A stretch of 43,561 bases of DNA from IMG/VR virus record IMGVR_UViG_3300030385_001578, positions 1 to 43,561 of that record; one strand, 5' to 3'. The translations under genes were made by a program, and so were the position numbers. This DNA is from a virus. A model generated the notes under the pieces. The model was given only the letters and a program-made list of their open reading frames with translations, was not told the DNA's origin and made no database searches. This document shows positions 17,613 to 24,090 of the stretch, in pieces. Position 1 is the first letter of the stretch. Every line of letters begins with the position of its first letter.

Positions 17613-18028
17613 GCCACGTTGACCCACGTCTCGCGGCGCACGATTCGACTGATGCTTGTCTGGTCGATGCCGAACTCGTCGGCGAGATCGACTTGGCGAG
17701 CTCCGGCCGCATACTTCACGCGGATTCGCTTGACCATTTCCTCTGTAACCTTGGCTCGACCATTCCCCTCTCCAATGACGTCAAGCAGCTTGTTGGCGCG
17801 CGCGTGCAGTACGTTCTCGAGCCCCGTTATGTACTCAAGATTGTCGACATGGTTGTTGGTCTTTACGCCATCTTTGTGATTGACGTTGTACTCGCCGCGC
17901 CGCGATCCCAAGATGCCCGGTGGCCGGGGAAGGAATGCTTCAGCCACCAAGGAGTGCATTGCACCTGAACTCGGTCCGGGTGAAGCCCACAACTGAACAG
18001 CGACAGGAGCCCCCATGCCCCGACTCAT
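17609..18028 (-). CDS. HNH homing-type endonuclease, N-terminally short
   Basis: 139 aa on the opposite strand, between tail and lysis genes. LVAEAFLPRPPG, then VNHKDGVKTNNHVDNLEYIT and ENVLHA, is the classic HNH homing endonuclease signature. The C-terminus GRAKVTEEMVKRIRVKYAAGARQVDLADEFGIDQTSISRIV is a DNA-binding helix-turn-helix of the kind attached to these enzymes. A TAG at 18040-18038 closes the frame upstream, so the usual N-terminal NUMOD-like region is missing. The start may be ATG 18028 or ATG 17959; I prefer 18028 because AVQLWASPGPSSGAMHSLVA aligns with the family. Confidence 0.82.
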   Translation of the reverse strand: MSRGMGAPVAVQLWASPGPSSGAMHSLVAEAFLPRPPGILGSRRGEYNVNHKDGVKTNNHVDNLEYITGLENVLHARANKLLDVIGEGNGRAKVTEEMVKRIRVKYAAGARQVDLADEFGIDQTSISRIVRRETWVNVA

Positions 18029-18386
18029 GCTGCTGCCCTACCCGCTGCTCGCCGTAGCGATGGGCCTCGGCTACCTGCTCGGCGAGGAACGCCGCACTGC
18101 CAGCCAGTCGTTCCGTGCCGCCAAGTCCGTGGCCCCGATGGATGCCTGGGGCGTGATGTTCCTCCTCGGCGCCCTGGCCCTCACCCTCGCCCTGCTCACC
18201 GCGCACCGCCACGCCCTCGGCGCAGCCCTGTTCGTCGGCGGAGCCATCTACTCCTGGTGGTCCCTGTGCTTCCTGCTCTCAGCCCTCAACGACCCCAACG
18301 CCTCCGTCGCTGCCCCAGCGGTCCACGGCTTCATCTCAGCGATGCACTACCTCGCGGGCTGGGCAGTCTGGGCCGGGCACCGATGA
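18015..18386 (+). CDS. Membrane protein, four helices (lysis region)
   Basis: 123 aa with about four hydrophobic helices (around residues 4-20, 45-63, 70-88 and 103-120). The ATG follows GACAGGAGC and overlaps the divergent HNH start by 14 bases. I do not recognise the family. Its place before the endolysin suggests a membrane role in lysis, but small membrane proteins here are often of unknown function. Confidence 0.75.
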   Translation: MPRLMLLPYPLLAVAMGLGYLLGEERRTASQSFRAAKSVAPMDAWGVMFLLGALALTLALLTAHRHALGAALFVGGAIYSWWSLCFLLSALNDPNASVAAPAVHGFISAMHYLAGWAVWAGHR

Positions 18387-18823
18387 CCTTCCACGTCCCG
18401 CACCCCCGCCGCTGGACCGGTCTCCGGCCCTGGCGCCGCCACTCGCTGGTCCTGACCCTTGGCGGGTTCATCTACCTCTCGGTCGGCATCGTCTACGTGA
18501 TCTCGGACGCCACCCCGTCGCGCAACGCCTCCCTCGAGCTGGCGCTGAACGTCGCGCCCTTGCAGGTGTGGGGACTGATCTGGTGCGCGGCCGGGATCGC
18601 CGGCGTCATCTCCGCGCGCTGGCCACCGGCGAACGAGAAGTGGGGCTACACCGTCATGTCGTCGATGTCCGCGCTTTGGGCCGCCGCCTACGCGCTCGGC
18701 GTCCTCGTCCTCGACACACCCCAGCAGGGACTCTCGGGCGCCGCCGTGTGGTCGCTCGTGGCTCTGCTGTGGTGGGGAATCTCTGGTCTGGAGAACCCCG
18801 GACGCGTGCTGCGGAAGGGGTGA
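18383..18823 (+). CDS. Membrane protein, four helices (lysis region)
   Basis: 146 aa, ATGA overlap with the previous gene. A basic N-terminus (PHPRRWTGLRPWRRH) precedes about four membrane helices at roughly 20-41, 58-77, 88-110 and 120-138. Topology resembles the 123-aa membrane protein encoded upstream, so the two may work as a pair. The family was not recognised. Confidence 0.75.
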   Translation: MTFHVPHPRRWTGLRPWRRHSLVLTLGGFIYLSVGIVYVISDATPSRNASLELALNVAPLQVWGLIWCAAGIAGVISARWPPANEKWGYTVMSSMSALWAAAYALGVLVLDTPQQGLSGAAVWSLVALLWWGISGLENPGRVLRKG

Positions 18824-18825
18824 CC

Positions 18826-19173
18826 ATGCCGCCCATCGGCGACACCGCACTTGCCACCATCATCGCCGCCGCCATCGCGGGTCTAGTCGGATGGGCCACC
18901 AACCGGTCCTCGGCCCGGGCGCAGCGCGTCACCGCCGCCACCTCCTCGCGTGCCGACGTCGAGAAGGAGGCCTTTGAGCGGGCGGCGACGTACTACACCG
19001 GGGTCATCGACCGGCAGAACACCGAGGCCGTGGAGGACCGCGCCGAGATCGCCGGGCTCAAGGTGCTGCTGGCGATGGCGAAGGGCTACGTGCGCATCCT
19101 CACCGCCCACATCCGCTCGCGTGGTGACGTGCCGCCCGACCCGCCGGCCGGGCTCGACCTCGACTCGCCCTGA
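18826..19173 (+). CDS. Single-helix membrane protein with coiled coil
   Basis: 115 aa. One N-terminal hydrophobic helix (ALATIIAAAIAGLVGWA) is followed by a long charged helical region likely to be coiled coil, and a Pro-rich end (PPDPPAGLDLDSP). This is the layout of phage hemolysin XhlA/spanin-like or LysB-accessory proteins just before the endolysin. An accessory lysis function is likely but unproved. The start lies two bases after the previous stop, with GGAAGGGG upstream. Confidence 0.68.
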   Translation: MPPIGDTALATIIAAAIAGLVGWATNRSSARAQRVTAATSSRADVEKEAFERAATYYTGVIDRQNTEAVEDRAEIAGLKVLLAMAKGYVRILTAHIRSRGDVPPDPPAGLDLDSP

Positions 19174-19238
19174 TCCGCACCCACCTAGCCCGCGCCGTCT
19201 GGTGGTTGGGCCGACCTCGCATGTCCGAAGGAGCACCG

Positions 19239-19967
19239 ATGGCCCTCACTGACCTAGCCGCCGCCTGTCGCAAGTCCGGCCTGACCGTCGTGGAGGTCCC
19301 CGGCTGGCAGGGCCGCACCCGCCCCGGCTCGTTCGCCCCCCGCGGCATCCTCGTGCACCACACGGGCGGTTCGTCAGACTCGCGCGCCTACGTCGACTGG
19401 ATGGCCCTTGAGGGCCGCAGCGACCTGCCGGCGCCCCTCAGTCAACTAGCCCTCTCCCGTACAGGGATCGTGTACGTCTGCGCCGCTGGTCGGGCCAACC
19501 ACGGCGGCGAGGCCAAGGCGACCGGACCCATGCCCGCGGGGGACGCCAACGCGCTCTACGTCGGCATCGAGGCCATGAACACCGGCTCCGAGGGTTGGAC
19601 CGCCACCCAGTACGACGCCTACGTGGCCCTGTGCGCCGCCCTCTGCGAGCACTACGGCTGGCCCGCCACTCACGTCCGCGCCCACCGCGAGACCTCCGTC
19701 ACGGGCAAGTGGGACCCCGGCCTGCTCGACATGGACCGCTTCCGCAACGACATCGCCAACCACGAAGGAGCCGACCCGATGGCCGACTACGCAGACCAGC
19801 TCGACGACATCCAGGGTGGCATCGACGCCATCCTCTCCGGCCAGGCGAAGGCCCAGCGCCAGAACGCCGCCATCCGCAGCAAGGTCACCAAGCTCGTCAA
19901 GAAGGGCAACGCGACCCGCGCTGACCTCGAGGACGTGCTGGCCGCACTCGACAACGAGGAGAACTGA
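19239..19967 (+). CDS. lysA: Endolysin, N-acetylmuramoyl-L-alanine amidase (Amidase_2)
   Basis: 242 aa, ATG 19239 after GAAGGAGC. Residues about 30-165 form an Amidase_2/PGRP fold: ILVHHTGG with zinc ligand H41, YVGIEAMNTG with E111, AHRE with H149, and KWDPG with D159. It cleaves the lactyl-peptide bond in peptidoglycan. The C-terminal about 70 residues (ADYADQLDDIQGGIDAILS, then KVTKLVKKGN) are helical and may bind the wall or oligomerise. No signal peptide is present, so export needs the holin next door. Confidence 0.92.
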   Translation: MALTDLAAACRKSGLTVVEVPGWQGRTRPGSFAPRGILVHHTGGSSDSRAYVDWMALEGRSDLPAPLSQLALSRTGIVYVCAAGRANHGGEAKATGPMPAGDANALYVGIEAMNTGSEGWTATQYDAYVALCAALCEHYGWPATHVRAHRETSVTGKWDPGLLDMDRFRNDIANHEGADPMADYADQLDDIQGGIDAILSGQAKAQRQNAAIRSKVTKLVKKGNATRADLEDVLAALDNEEN

Positions 19968-19968
19968 C

Positions 19969-20178
19969 ATGAGCCTTCCCGCCACCACCAAGACCGAGCC
20001 CGCCCTGGTCGCCGGCATCACCGCAGCCGTCGCCGCCGTCCTCGCGCTGCTGGTCGCGTTCGGCCTCGACATGACCGCCGAGCAGCAGACCGCGATCCTT
20101 GGCGTCGTCGCTGTCGTCGCCCCTCTCGTCGCCGCGATCGTGACCCGCTCCAAGGTCACCCCGGCCAACCGGCCCTGA
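19969..20178 (+). CDS. Holin (two transmembrane helices)
   Basis: 69 aa, ATG two bases after the endolysin stop with GAGGAGAACT upstream. Two hydrophobic helices (VAGITAAVAAVLALLVAFGL and TAILGVVAVVAPLVAAIVT) flank a short acidic loop (DMTAEQQ), with a basic tail (RSKVTPANRP). This is the standard actinophage class II holin layout. It forms inner-membrane holes that time lysis and release the endolysin. Confidence 0.88.
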   Translation: MSLPATTKTEPALVAGITAAVAAVLALLVAFGLDMTAEQQTAILGVVAVVAPLVAAIVTRSKVTPANRP

Positions 20179-20180
20179 CG

Positions 20181-20906
20181 ATGGTGCAGGTCTGGCAGGC
20201 CCACCTCAGTGGCCGCTACGACGCCACCCGCGGGCAGTGGTGGAACGCGCTGTCCTACCTCTCCGAGCAGGCCGACGTCATCACGCTCACCGAGGGCTTG
20301 CAGGCGCGCGAGTGGATCGCTGAGTGGGCGATGGCTCACGGCTGGGAGCACGTCCAACCCAAGGGCGCTGAGAACGGCATCCTGTTCCGTGGCCTCGAGC
20401 GCGACCGGGACGGCCAGCGAGACGCAGCGGTGCGGGCGGAGGGCGTCACCGAGCTCAGCCAGCGCCTCCCGTCCGGCAAGCGCGTCACCGCCACCTGGGC
20501 CAAGGTCAACCTGCACCAGCGCGCCAGGCCCGTTGCGTTCGTCGTGGCCCACCTGCCGGCGAAGGTCGAAGGGCGGTCGTGGTTCGCGCGCGGTCGCCAC
20601 TACGCCACGCACGTCCAGGCGGTGCGGGGACTCAAGCGGGTGGCGGCTGAGCAGAATCGGCGCGTCTCGCTGACCTTCGACGCCAACCTCAACCTCCGCC
20701 GACCGTGGGTGCGCGCCTGGGAGCGGGTCGCGTTCCGGCGCTACCAGCCCGCCTGGCGTGGACGACTCCCCGAGGCCGGCACGTTCAAGGGGCGCATCAT
20801 CGACTGGCTGCTCGTCGGCCGCGGCATCAGGTGCGACCAGGCCGAACCGCTGCGACGAATCGACGGCTTCGACCACCGCCCGTTCGTGGTGACGCTGCGG
20901 GTGTGA
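20181..20906 (+). CDS. Endonuclease/exonuclease/phosphatase (DNase I-fold) protein
   Basis: 241 aa, GTG/ATG region directly after the holin. Motifs in EEP order: VITLTEG (metal-binding Glu), FVVAHLPA, LTFDANLN (equivalent of GDFN), IDWLLVG and a final FDHRPFVV (equivalent of SDHRP). The overall length fits the family. It should hydrolyse phosphodiester bonds in a metal-dependent way; the target could be host DNA. It is the last gene of the late operon, just ahead of two terminators. The D to N/F shifts in the motifs leave activity uncertain. Confidence 0.75.
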   Translation: MVQVWQAHLSGRYDATRGQWWNALSYLSEQADVITLTEGLQAREWIAEWAMAHGWEHVQPKGAENGILFRGLERDRDGQRDAAVRAEGVTELSQRLPSGKRVTATWAKVNLHQRARPVAFVVAHLPAKVEGRSWFARGRHYATHVQAVRGLKRVAAEQNRRVSLTFDANLNLRRPWVRAWERVAFRRYQPAWRGRLPEAGTFKGRIIDWLLVGRGIRCDQAEPLRRIDGFDHRPFVVTLRV

Positions 20907-20917
20907 GGTGCTAGGCT
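20889..20917 (+). promoter_or_regulatory. Putative promoter after the late operon
   Basis: GTGACG (20889-20894) and TAGGCT (20912-20917) are separated by 17 bases. It overlaps the last codons of the EEP gene and points into a region with no convincing gene that ends in a strong terminator. Confidence 0.4.
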
Positions 20918-20923
20918 GATCCG

Positions 20924-21034
20924 ACCGACCTGATGCGGCACACACGTCAGGATGGAGCGCCCCACCAAGACGCTCAATGCACCGCCCCGTCGCCCTGAGT
21001 CATAGGCTCAACAGGTGGCGGGGCGGTTGCTTTG
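20924..21034 (+). ncRNA. Possible small RNA ending at a strong terminator
   Basis: The segment downstream of the putative promoter carries no convincing protein gene and ends in an intrinsic terminator. CCTGA and TCAGG (about 20928-20953) can pair. A 17-codon ATG ORF at 20952-21005 lacks a ribosome site. Transcript ends are inferred only. Confidence 0.3.
20981..21033 (+). terminator. Strong intrinsic terminator
   Basis: ACCGCCCCGTCGCC (20981-20994) pairs over 14 positions, two of them G-U, with 21014-21027. TGAG/CTCA closes an inner stem, and TTGCTTT follows. It ends the late rightward transcript. Confidence 0.8.
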
Positions 21035-21050
21035 CCACCTGCACACACCG

Positions 21051-21097
21051 ACGCCCCGCGTCGTCTCGCTACGGCGGGGCGGTGCGGGGCGTTTGTG
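21051..21097 (-). terminator. Second terminator, probably for the leftward operon
   Basis: ACGCCCCGC (21051-21059) pairs perfectly with 21084-21092, and TTGTG follows on the plus strand. It lies just beyond the stop of the leftward gene at 21103, so it can serve either direction. Confidence 0.65.
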
Positions 21098-21102
21098 CGT
21101 TG

Positions 21103-21462
21103 CTAGGGCTCGATCGACGGCAACCCACGCGCTTCACGGACGACGGCCACCGATTCGGGGGAGCCGTCGAGTAGGTAGTCGGTGCGCTTTGCGGCCGGAA
21201 TGACGACGCGAGTGATCTCGCAGTCCGCGACGTCGCCCGTCTGTCCGGCGGCGTCGTAGACGGCAGCACAGACCTCCCAGTCGTCACCGGCTACGAGGTA
21301 CTCCTTGAGGAGTGTCGGCAGGTCAGCGGGGTTGTGGGGGCCTGCCCACTCCTCGAAGTCGCGCCGGTCGATCTGGTAGCGCGCCTTGCTCTCGATGGTG
21401 GTCTCGATTGTCACTTCGACCTCGAACGTCTGGTCATTCTCGGCGCCATGCTCAGCACTCAC
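21103..21462 (-). CDS. Hypothetical protein, last gene of leftward operon
   Basis: 119 aa from GTG 21462, chosen because GAGGAGGAGGGG lies just upstream and the start overlaps the previous stop (GTGA). The sequence is beta-like at first (TFEVEVTIETTIESKARYQI) then helical. Its N-terminus MSAEHGAE is shared with the protein starting at 38374, suggesting a swapped 5' segment. Function not recognised. Confidence 0.65.
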   Translation of the reverse strand: MSAEHGAENDQTFEVEVTIETTIESKARYQIDRRDFEEWAGPHNPADLPTLLKEYLVAGDDWEVCAAVYDAAGQTGDVADCEITRVVIPAAKRTDYLLDGSPESVAVVREARGLPSIEP

Positions 21463-21578
21463 AACCCCTCCTCCTCGCACGCCGAGCACGTCCACTCGTC
21501 GAGGTGGCAGATGCCCGCCTCGTGGTTGGCGCGCGCACGGTCCTCGGCTGCGGTGACTGCGGCGATGAGGTCGGTCAT
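21459..21578 (-). CDS. Small CxxC protein
   Basis: 39 aa: MTDLIAAVTAAEDRA, then ICHLDEWTCSACEEEGL. The Cys/His pattern (C-x-H, C-x2-C) could bind one zinc. AAGGAG lies upstream, with ATGA and GTGA overlaps on either side. Function unknown. Confidence 0.6.
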   Translation of the reverse strand: MTDLIAAVTAAEDRARANHEAGICHLDEWTCSACEEEGL

Positions 21579-21658
21579 GGCTTCTCCTTCACGTAACGCT
21601 CGAGGTGTTCACGGATGACGGCCGAGAGGTTGGTGCCGGTCGCGGCTGCCTTGGTCAC
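21575..21658 (-). CDS. Tiny helical protein, ribbon-helix-helix-like
   Basis: 27 aa: MTKAAATGTNLSAVIREHLE then RYVKEKP. NLSAVIREHLERY resembles the second half of a ribbon-helix-helix motif, but the size makes this tentative. It is held in a chain of four-base overlaps, which supports translation. Confidence 0.5.
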   Translation of the reverse strand: MTKAAATGTNLSAVIREHLERYVKEKP

Positions 21659-21876
21659 GACGCCTCCCGCTTCCAGCGTTGCAGCGTGTTCGTGCTGAGA
21701 CCCGTCGCGGCGGACACCTCCGAGAATGATCCACCCTCGGTCAGCACGCGCACCACGGCGGCGCGGTACTCCGCCTGGGCCTTCTCCGACTTCTCGGCGG
21801 TGCGCGTCAGGAGCCGGATCTGCGCGTCGGTCAGGGTTCCGCGAGGTCGAGACACGCGGCGAATCGTAGCGGTCAC
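21655..21876 (-). CDS. Small helix-turn-helix protein (paralogue of the product at 24090)
   Basis: 73 aa from GTG 21876, which overlaps the upstream stop; GTG 21855 (66 aa) is the other choice. The core SRPRGTLTDAQ, a charged helix and GGSFSEVSAATGLSTNTLQR with final W form a classic HTH. It aligns along its length with the 64-aa product encoded leftward from 24090, so the phage carries two copies. It probably binds DNA, perhaps regulating its own operon. An SFGP junction repeat lies upstream. Confidence 0.68.
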   Translation of the reverse strand: MTATIRRVSRPRGTLTDAQIRLLTRTAEKSEKAQAEYRAAVVRVLTEGGSFSEVSAATGLSTNTLQRWKREAS

Positions 21877-22559
21877 TGCTCTGAATTCGATCGGTTGGGA
21901 CCGAAAGACTCGATCTCGGCGGTCAGCGCCTCGACCTTGCGCTCGAGCACGCGGTTCGCGTCGATGGCGTCTTGCAACTGCCGTCCCTGCTCGCTGGACC
22001 GAGCGGACCAGGCGGCGTAGATCCGGTTGAAGGCGTCGGCGATCGACGACCGGCCCCACCGGGGACCGGTCGGGTCGTAGTAGCCGACGCAGGAACGCAT
22101 GGCCTCATGGGCCGCGTCGCGCTCCTCCTCCATCTCTCGGACCGCCCGGTTGATGCGGGACAGTTCCCACTCGTAGGGCAGGACGATGAACGGGCCGCCG
22201 TCGAAGGGCCACTCGTAGCGCATCTGGCCGCGCTCCGAACTGGCGGCGTTGATCCACATGTCGCCGTCTGGGGCTCCGTTGCGCATGGCCCGCACCCAGG
22301 CTCGACCATCAGAGAGATCGAGGAGTGCGGCAGCCTCGGTGGGCGCGTCGTCGGTGGAGCAGATGATCTGGTGGTCGCCCAGGTTGAGCCTGGCGCGCAG
22401 TTGGTCCGCCTCGCGCTCGGCGACGGAGCGGTGGAACTCCTCATCGGCGAGGCGCTCGGTCAGGGCTTCGATGCGCCCCTCGGCGTCCGCGGCAGAGGCC
22501 AGCGCCTCGGCGTAGCGCCGCGCCGCCGGGCGGAGCGTGGGGTCACTGGCGGCGCTCAC
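21873..22559 (-). CDS. Hypothetical protein with coiled-coil ends
   Basis: 228 aa, GTG overlapping the previous stop. The N-terminal about 65 residues are helical and charged (coiled coil). A middle segment (YEWPFDGGPFIVLPYEWELS) looks globular, and the C-terminus is again helical, ending EIESFGPNRSNSEQ. That SFGP ending recurs at other gene ends here. The family was not recognised; such proteins are common in early regions of actinophages. Confidence 0.65.
   Translation of the reverse strand: MSAASDPTLRPAARRYAEALASAADAEGRIEALTERLADEEFHRSVAEREADQLRARLNLGDHQIICSTDDAPTEAAALLDLSDGRAWVRAMRNGAPDGDMWINAASSERGQMRYEWPFDGGPFIVLPYEWELSRINRAVREMEEERDAAHEAMRSCVGYYDPTGPRWGRSSIADAFNRIYAAWSARSSEQGRQLQDAIDANRVLERKVEALTAEIESFGPNRSNSEQ
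21897..21908 (-). repeat. SFGP junction repeat, copy 1
   Basis: TCTTTCGGTCCC (leftward), 20 bases before the GTG at 21876, read in frame as SFGP at the end of the upstream gene. Confidence 0.8.
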
Positions 22560-22717
22560 AGGAACACTCCCGCGCCTGCCTGGGCGCAGCCCTGGCAGTA
22601 GAGCGAGCCGTCGTCGGCGAAGTCGAAGAACTGTTCGCGCACAGTCTCGCGGTCGCCGAGGTCATCGGGCAGGTCGTGGACGCTGAGGCCGCACTCTGTG
22701 CACTCGGTCTGGTACAT
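22556..22717 (-). CDS. Small zinc-ribbon protein
   Basis: 53 aa, MYQTECTECGLSVHDLPDDL then YCQGCAQAGAG. Two C-x2-C pairs about 35 residues apart fit a zinc ribbon. The start follows GGAAGGAGCG and overlaps the tiny upstream reading frame by one base (TGATG). It is probably the first main gene of the leftward operon. Confidence 0.65.
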   Translation of the reverse strand: MYQTECTECGLSVHDLPDDLGDRETVREQFFDFADDGSLYCQGCAQAGAGVFL

Positions 22718-22764
22718 CAGGCGCTCCTTCCGGTCAGGTCTGACGTGGGCGGTTGACTTGTCAT
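22717..22764 (-). CDS. Leader micro-ORF MTSQPPTSDLTGRSA
   Basis: 15 codons plus stop. The ATG sits seven bases after the -10-like TAGGGT (22777-22772), so the transcript could begin at the start codon. The stop overlaps the zinc-ribbon gene start (TGATG), and its AAGGAG codons double as that gene's ribosome site. The PTSDLT core recurs in other leaders here. Confidence 0.5.
   Translation of the reverse strand: MTSQPPTSDLTGRSA
22718..22750 (-). repeat. PTSDLT junction repeat, copy 1
   Basis: Starts GCCCACGTCAGACCTGACCG (leftward) and spans exactly 33 bases to the ATG at 22717. Confidence 0.85.
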
Positions 22765-22767
22765 GCC

Positions 22768-22813
22768 TCGAACCCTAGCGCACATCGCCACGGAACTCTA
22801 GCGACACTCGCCA
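22768..22813 (-). promoter_or_regulatory. Two adjacent 23-bp direct repeats over leftward promoter
   Basis: Leftward, 22813-22791 and 22790-22768 both begin TGGCGA and carry GCTAG-purine-GTTC; 16 of 23 positions match. The second copy contains the -10-like TAGGGT. The arrangement suggests a repressor bound side by side over the promoter. Confidence 0.5.
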
Positions 22814-22901
22814 TGAAACCGGGGTGAGTCACGCGCCGACCCGCGCAAGAGGCGGGCGGGGTTGGGGGGTGGCCGATAAGTGTCCTAATGCGTTCTTGTG
22901 G

Positions 22902-22907
22902 TACTGT
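22902..22907 (+). promoter_or_regulatory. Putative -10 box of the rightward 22.9-kb operon
   Basis: TACTGT lies six bases before the ATG of the 18-codon leader at 22914, predicting a leaderless transcript. No good -35 box is visible. Confidence 0.4.
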
Positions 22908-22913
22908 AAGGCA

Positions 22914-22970
22914 ATGTCGCAATCTGAACTTTCGCCCACGAGAGACCTGACCGGAAGGACCGCCCGATGA
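22914..22970 (+). CDS. Leader micro-ORF MSQSELSPTRDLTGRTAR
   Basis: 18 codons plus stop. The ATG is six bases after TACTGT, and the stop overlaps the next start (ATGA). Its codons GGAAGG serve as the next gene's ribosome site. It is the rightward counterpart of the divergent leader at 22764. Confidence 0.5.
   Translation: MSQSELSPTRDLTGRTAR
22934..22966 (+). repeat. PTSDLT junction repeat, copy 2
   Basis: GCCCACGAGAGACCTGACCG begins this copy; 33 bases to the ATG at 22967. Confidence 0.85.
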
Positions 22971-23335
22971 GCGCTTCGATCACCGAACAGGACGTGCGCC
23001 AGGCCGCGCTCCAAGATGCTCGACGGGCGGCCGTCAATGCGGTGCTCGCCACCGGCATCAGCCGCGGCGCTGGCCTGTCGGAGATGCCCCAATGCCACGC
23101 CAATCGGTGCTGGTGCGGAGGGGGAGAAGACCTGCTGAACAACCTCGTCAACCTCGTGCTCACTCGCGCCGCCGACGAGGTGTCCCGTGCGCTGCTGCTG
23201 GAGGGCGACGAGGACGCCGCACGGCTCGACCACCAGCGCGCCGCCTGGGACGAGGGCTACATGCACGTCATGCAGCACGGGACGGGCCGCAGCACCCGGA
23301 GCATGAACCCCTACCTGACGGCGGCAGACCAGTGA
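22967..23335 (+). CDS. Hypothetical protein with AWDEGY...NPY ending
   Basis: 122 aa. An Ala/Arg-rich helical start is followed by CHANRCWCGGGE, a possible small metal site, and a C-terminus with AAWDEGYMHVMQ and NPYLTAADQ. The AWDEGY/NPY pattern also occurs in products starting at 39968 and 40428, so it marks a small family in this phage. Function unknown. First main gene of a three-gene rightward operon. Confidence 0.65.
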   Translation: MSASITEQDVRQAALQDARRAAVNAVLATGISRGAGLSEMPQCHANRCWCGGGEDLLNNLVNLVLTRAADEVSRALLLEGDEDAARLDHQRAAWDEGYMHVMQHGTGRSTRSMNPYLTAADQ

Positions 23336-23574
23336 GCGCGCAGGCCGAAGCCCTCCGCACCGCCGCCCGGCGATTCGTCGAGGACATGGCACCCGCATGG
23401 GGTGGCGACTCGCAGCGGCTCACGACCGGGACCCGGGTGGCCGAGGTGGTCGCCTGCGTGCTCCGCGAGATGGCTGCCGGCCTGGAGGGCGACGAGTGCG
23501 CCCACGAGTGGCTCGATCGACCCGAGTCCGACACCCGCGAGTGCCTCATCTGCGGGACGGAGGTGGCCGGATGA
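23332..23574 (+). CDS. Hypothetical protein with shared CxxC C-terminus
   Basis: 80 aa, GTG overlapping the previous stop. A helical N-terminus (AAALRTAARRFVEDM-like) leads to ECAHEW then LDRPESDTRECLICGTEV. That ending is almost identical to the end of the Cys-rich protein at 37165-37437, about 14 kb away, although the N-termini differ. The C-x2-C plus CAH may bind zinc. Confidence 0.65.
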   Translation: MSAQAEALRTAARRFVEDMAPAWGGDSQRLTTGTRVAEVVACVLREMAAGLEGDECAHEWLDRPESDTRECLICGTEVAG

Positions 23575-23891
23575 GCGCCTGCCTGAACGTCTGCATCGTC
23601 AGCGATGACGAGGGCCGCGGCTACTACTGCGACGAGTGCCCCGAGCGGCGCCCCGTCCGACTGCCCACCCTGCCGGGCAAGGTCGACGGGATCGTGGGCT
23701 GGGACCCGCTGGTCCTCCAGTGCCGCGACTGCGGCGCCACCTATACCGGCACGCGCCGCAGCGTCGCCGCCGACGTGATCCTGTCCGGCTACCACTTCCA
23801 CATCTGTGAGGGCCAGGGCGGGAACCGCCGCTGCCCGGACTGCCTCGCCGCCGTCGAGGCGGCGTGCCCGAACCGAGGGAGGCACCAGTGA
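23571..23891 (+). CDS. Cysteine-rich (multi zinc-ribbon) protein
   Basis: 106 aa with at least three C-x2-C pairs (YYCDECPERRP, LQCRDCGATY, RRCPDCLAA) and extra Cys/His (HFHICEG, AACPNRG). It probably holds two zinc ions and may contact nucleic acid or protein. Starts with an ATGA overlap and ends four bases from the convergent HTH gene. Confidence 0.65.
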   Translation: MSACLNVCIVSDDEGRGYYCDECPERRPVRLPTLPGKVDGIVGWDPLVLQCRDCGATYTGTRRSVAADVILSGYHFHICEGQGGNRRCPDCLAAVEAACPNRGRHQ

Positions 23892-23895
23892 TGGC

Positions 23896-24090
23896 TCAGT
23901 CCTTGGCCCAGAGCTGCACTGTGGACTTCGCGAGTCCCGCAGCCTCCGCAACGGCGGTGTACGACCCGCCGGCCTCAATGGCGGCCACCACAGCTTCCCG
24001 CAGCCGGGCCTGCGCCCGGTCGGAGGCCGTGCGTGCCCGCCGGAGCTCCCGTAGCTGTTCGGCGGGCACCTCGCCTCGAGGGCGGGGCAC
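23896..24090 (-). CDS. Small helix-turn-helix protein (paralogue of the product at 21876)
   Basis: 64 aa from GTG directly abutting the previous stop. MPRPRGEVPAEQLRELRRAR, then AGGSYTAVAEAAGLAKSTVQ with a final W, is a compact HTH. Shared RPRG start, charged helix and GGS-x3-V-x2-A-GL-x2-T-Q-W spacing with the 21876 product show common origin. Probably a DNA-binding regulator. Confidence 0.68.
   Translation of the reverse strand: MPRPRGEVPAEQLRELRRARTASDRAQARLREAVVAAIEAGGSYTAVAEAAGLAKSTVQLWAKD

Noticed and set aside
20952-21005. 17-codon ORF before the terminator
   Set aside because: No ribosome site and the stop lies within the terminator hairpin; not called as a gene.
22762-22790. tRNA 3'-end or attP core (GGGTTCGAGGC on the minus strand)
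   Set aside because: No cloverleaf arms could be drawn around it, and it lies in a direct-repeat promoter region away from the recombinases.
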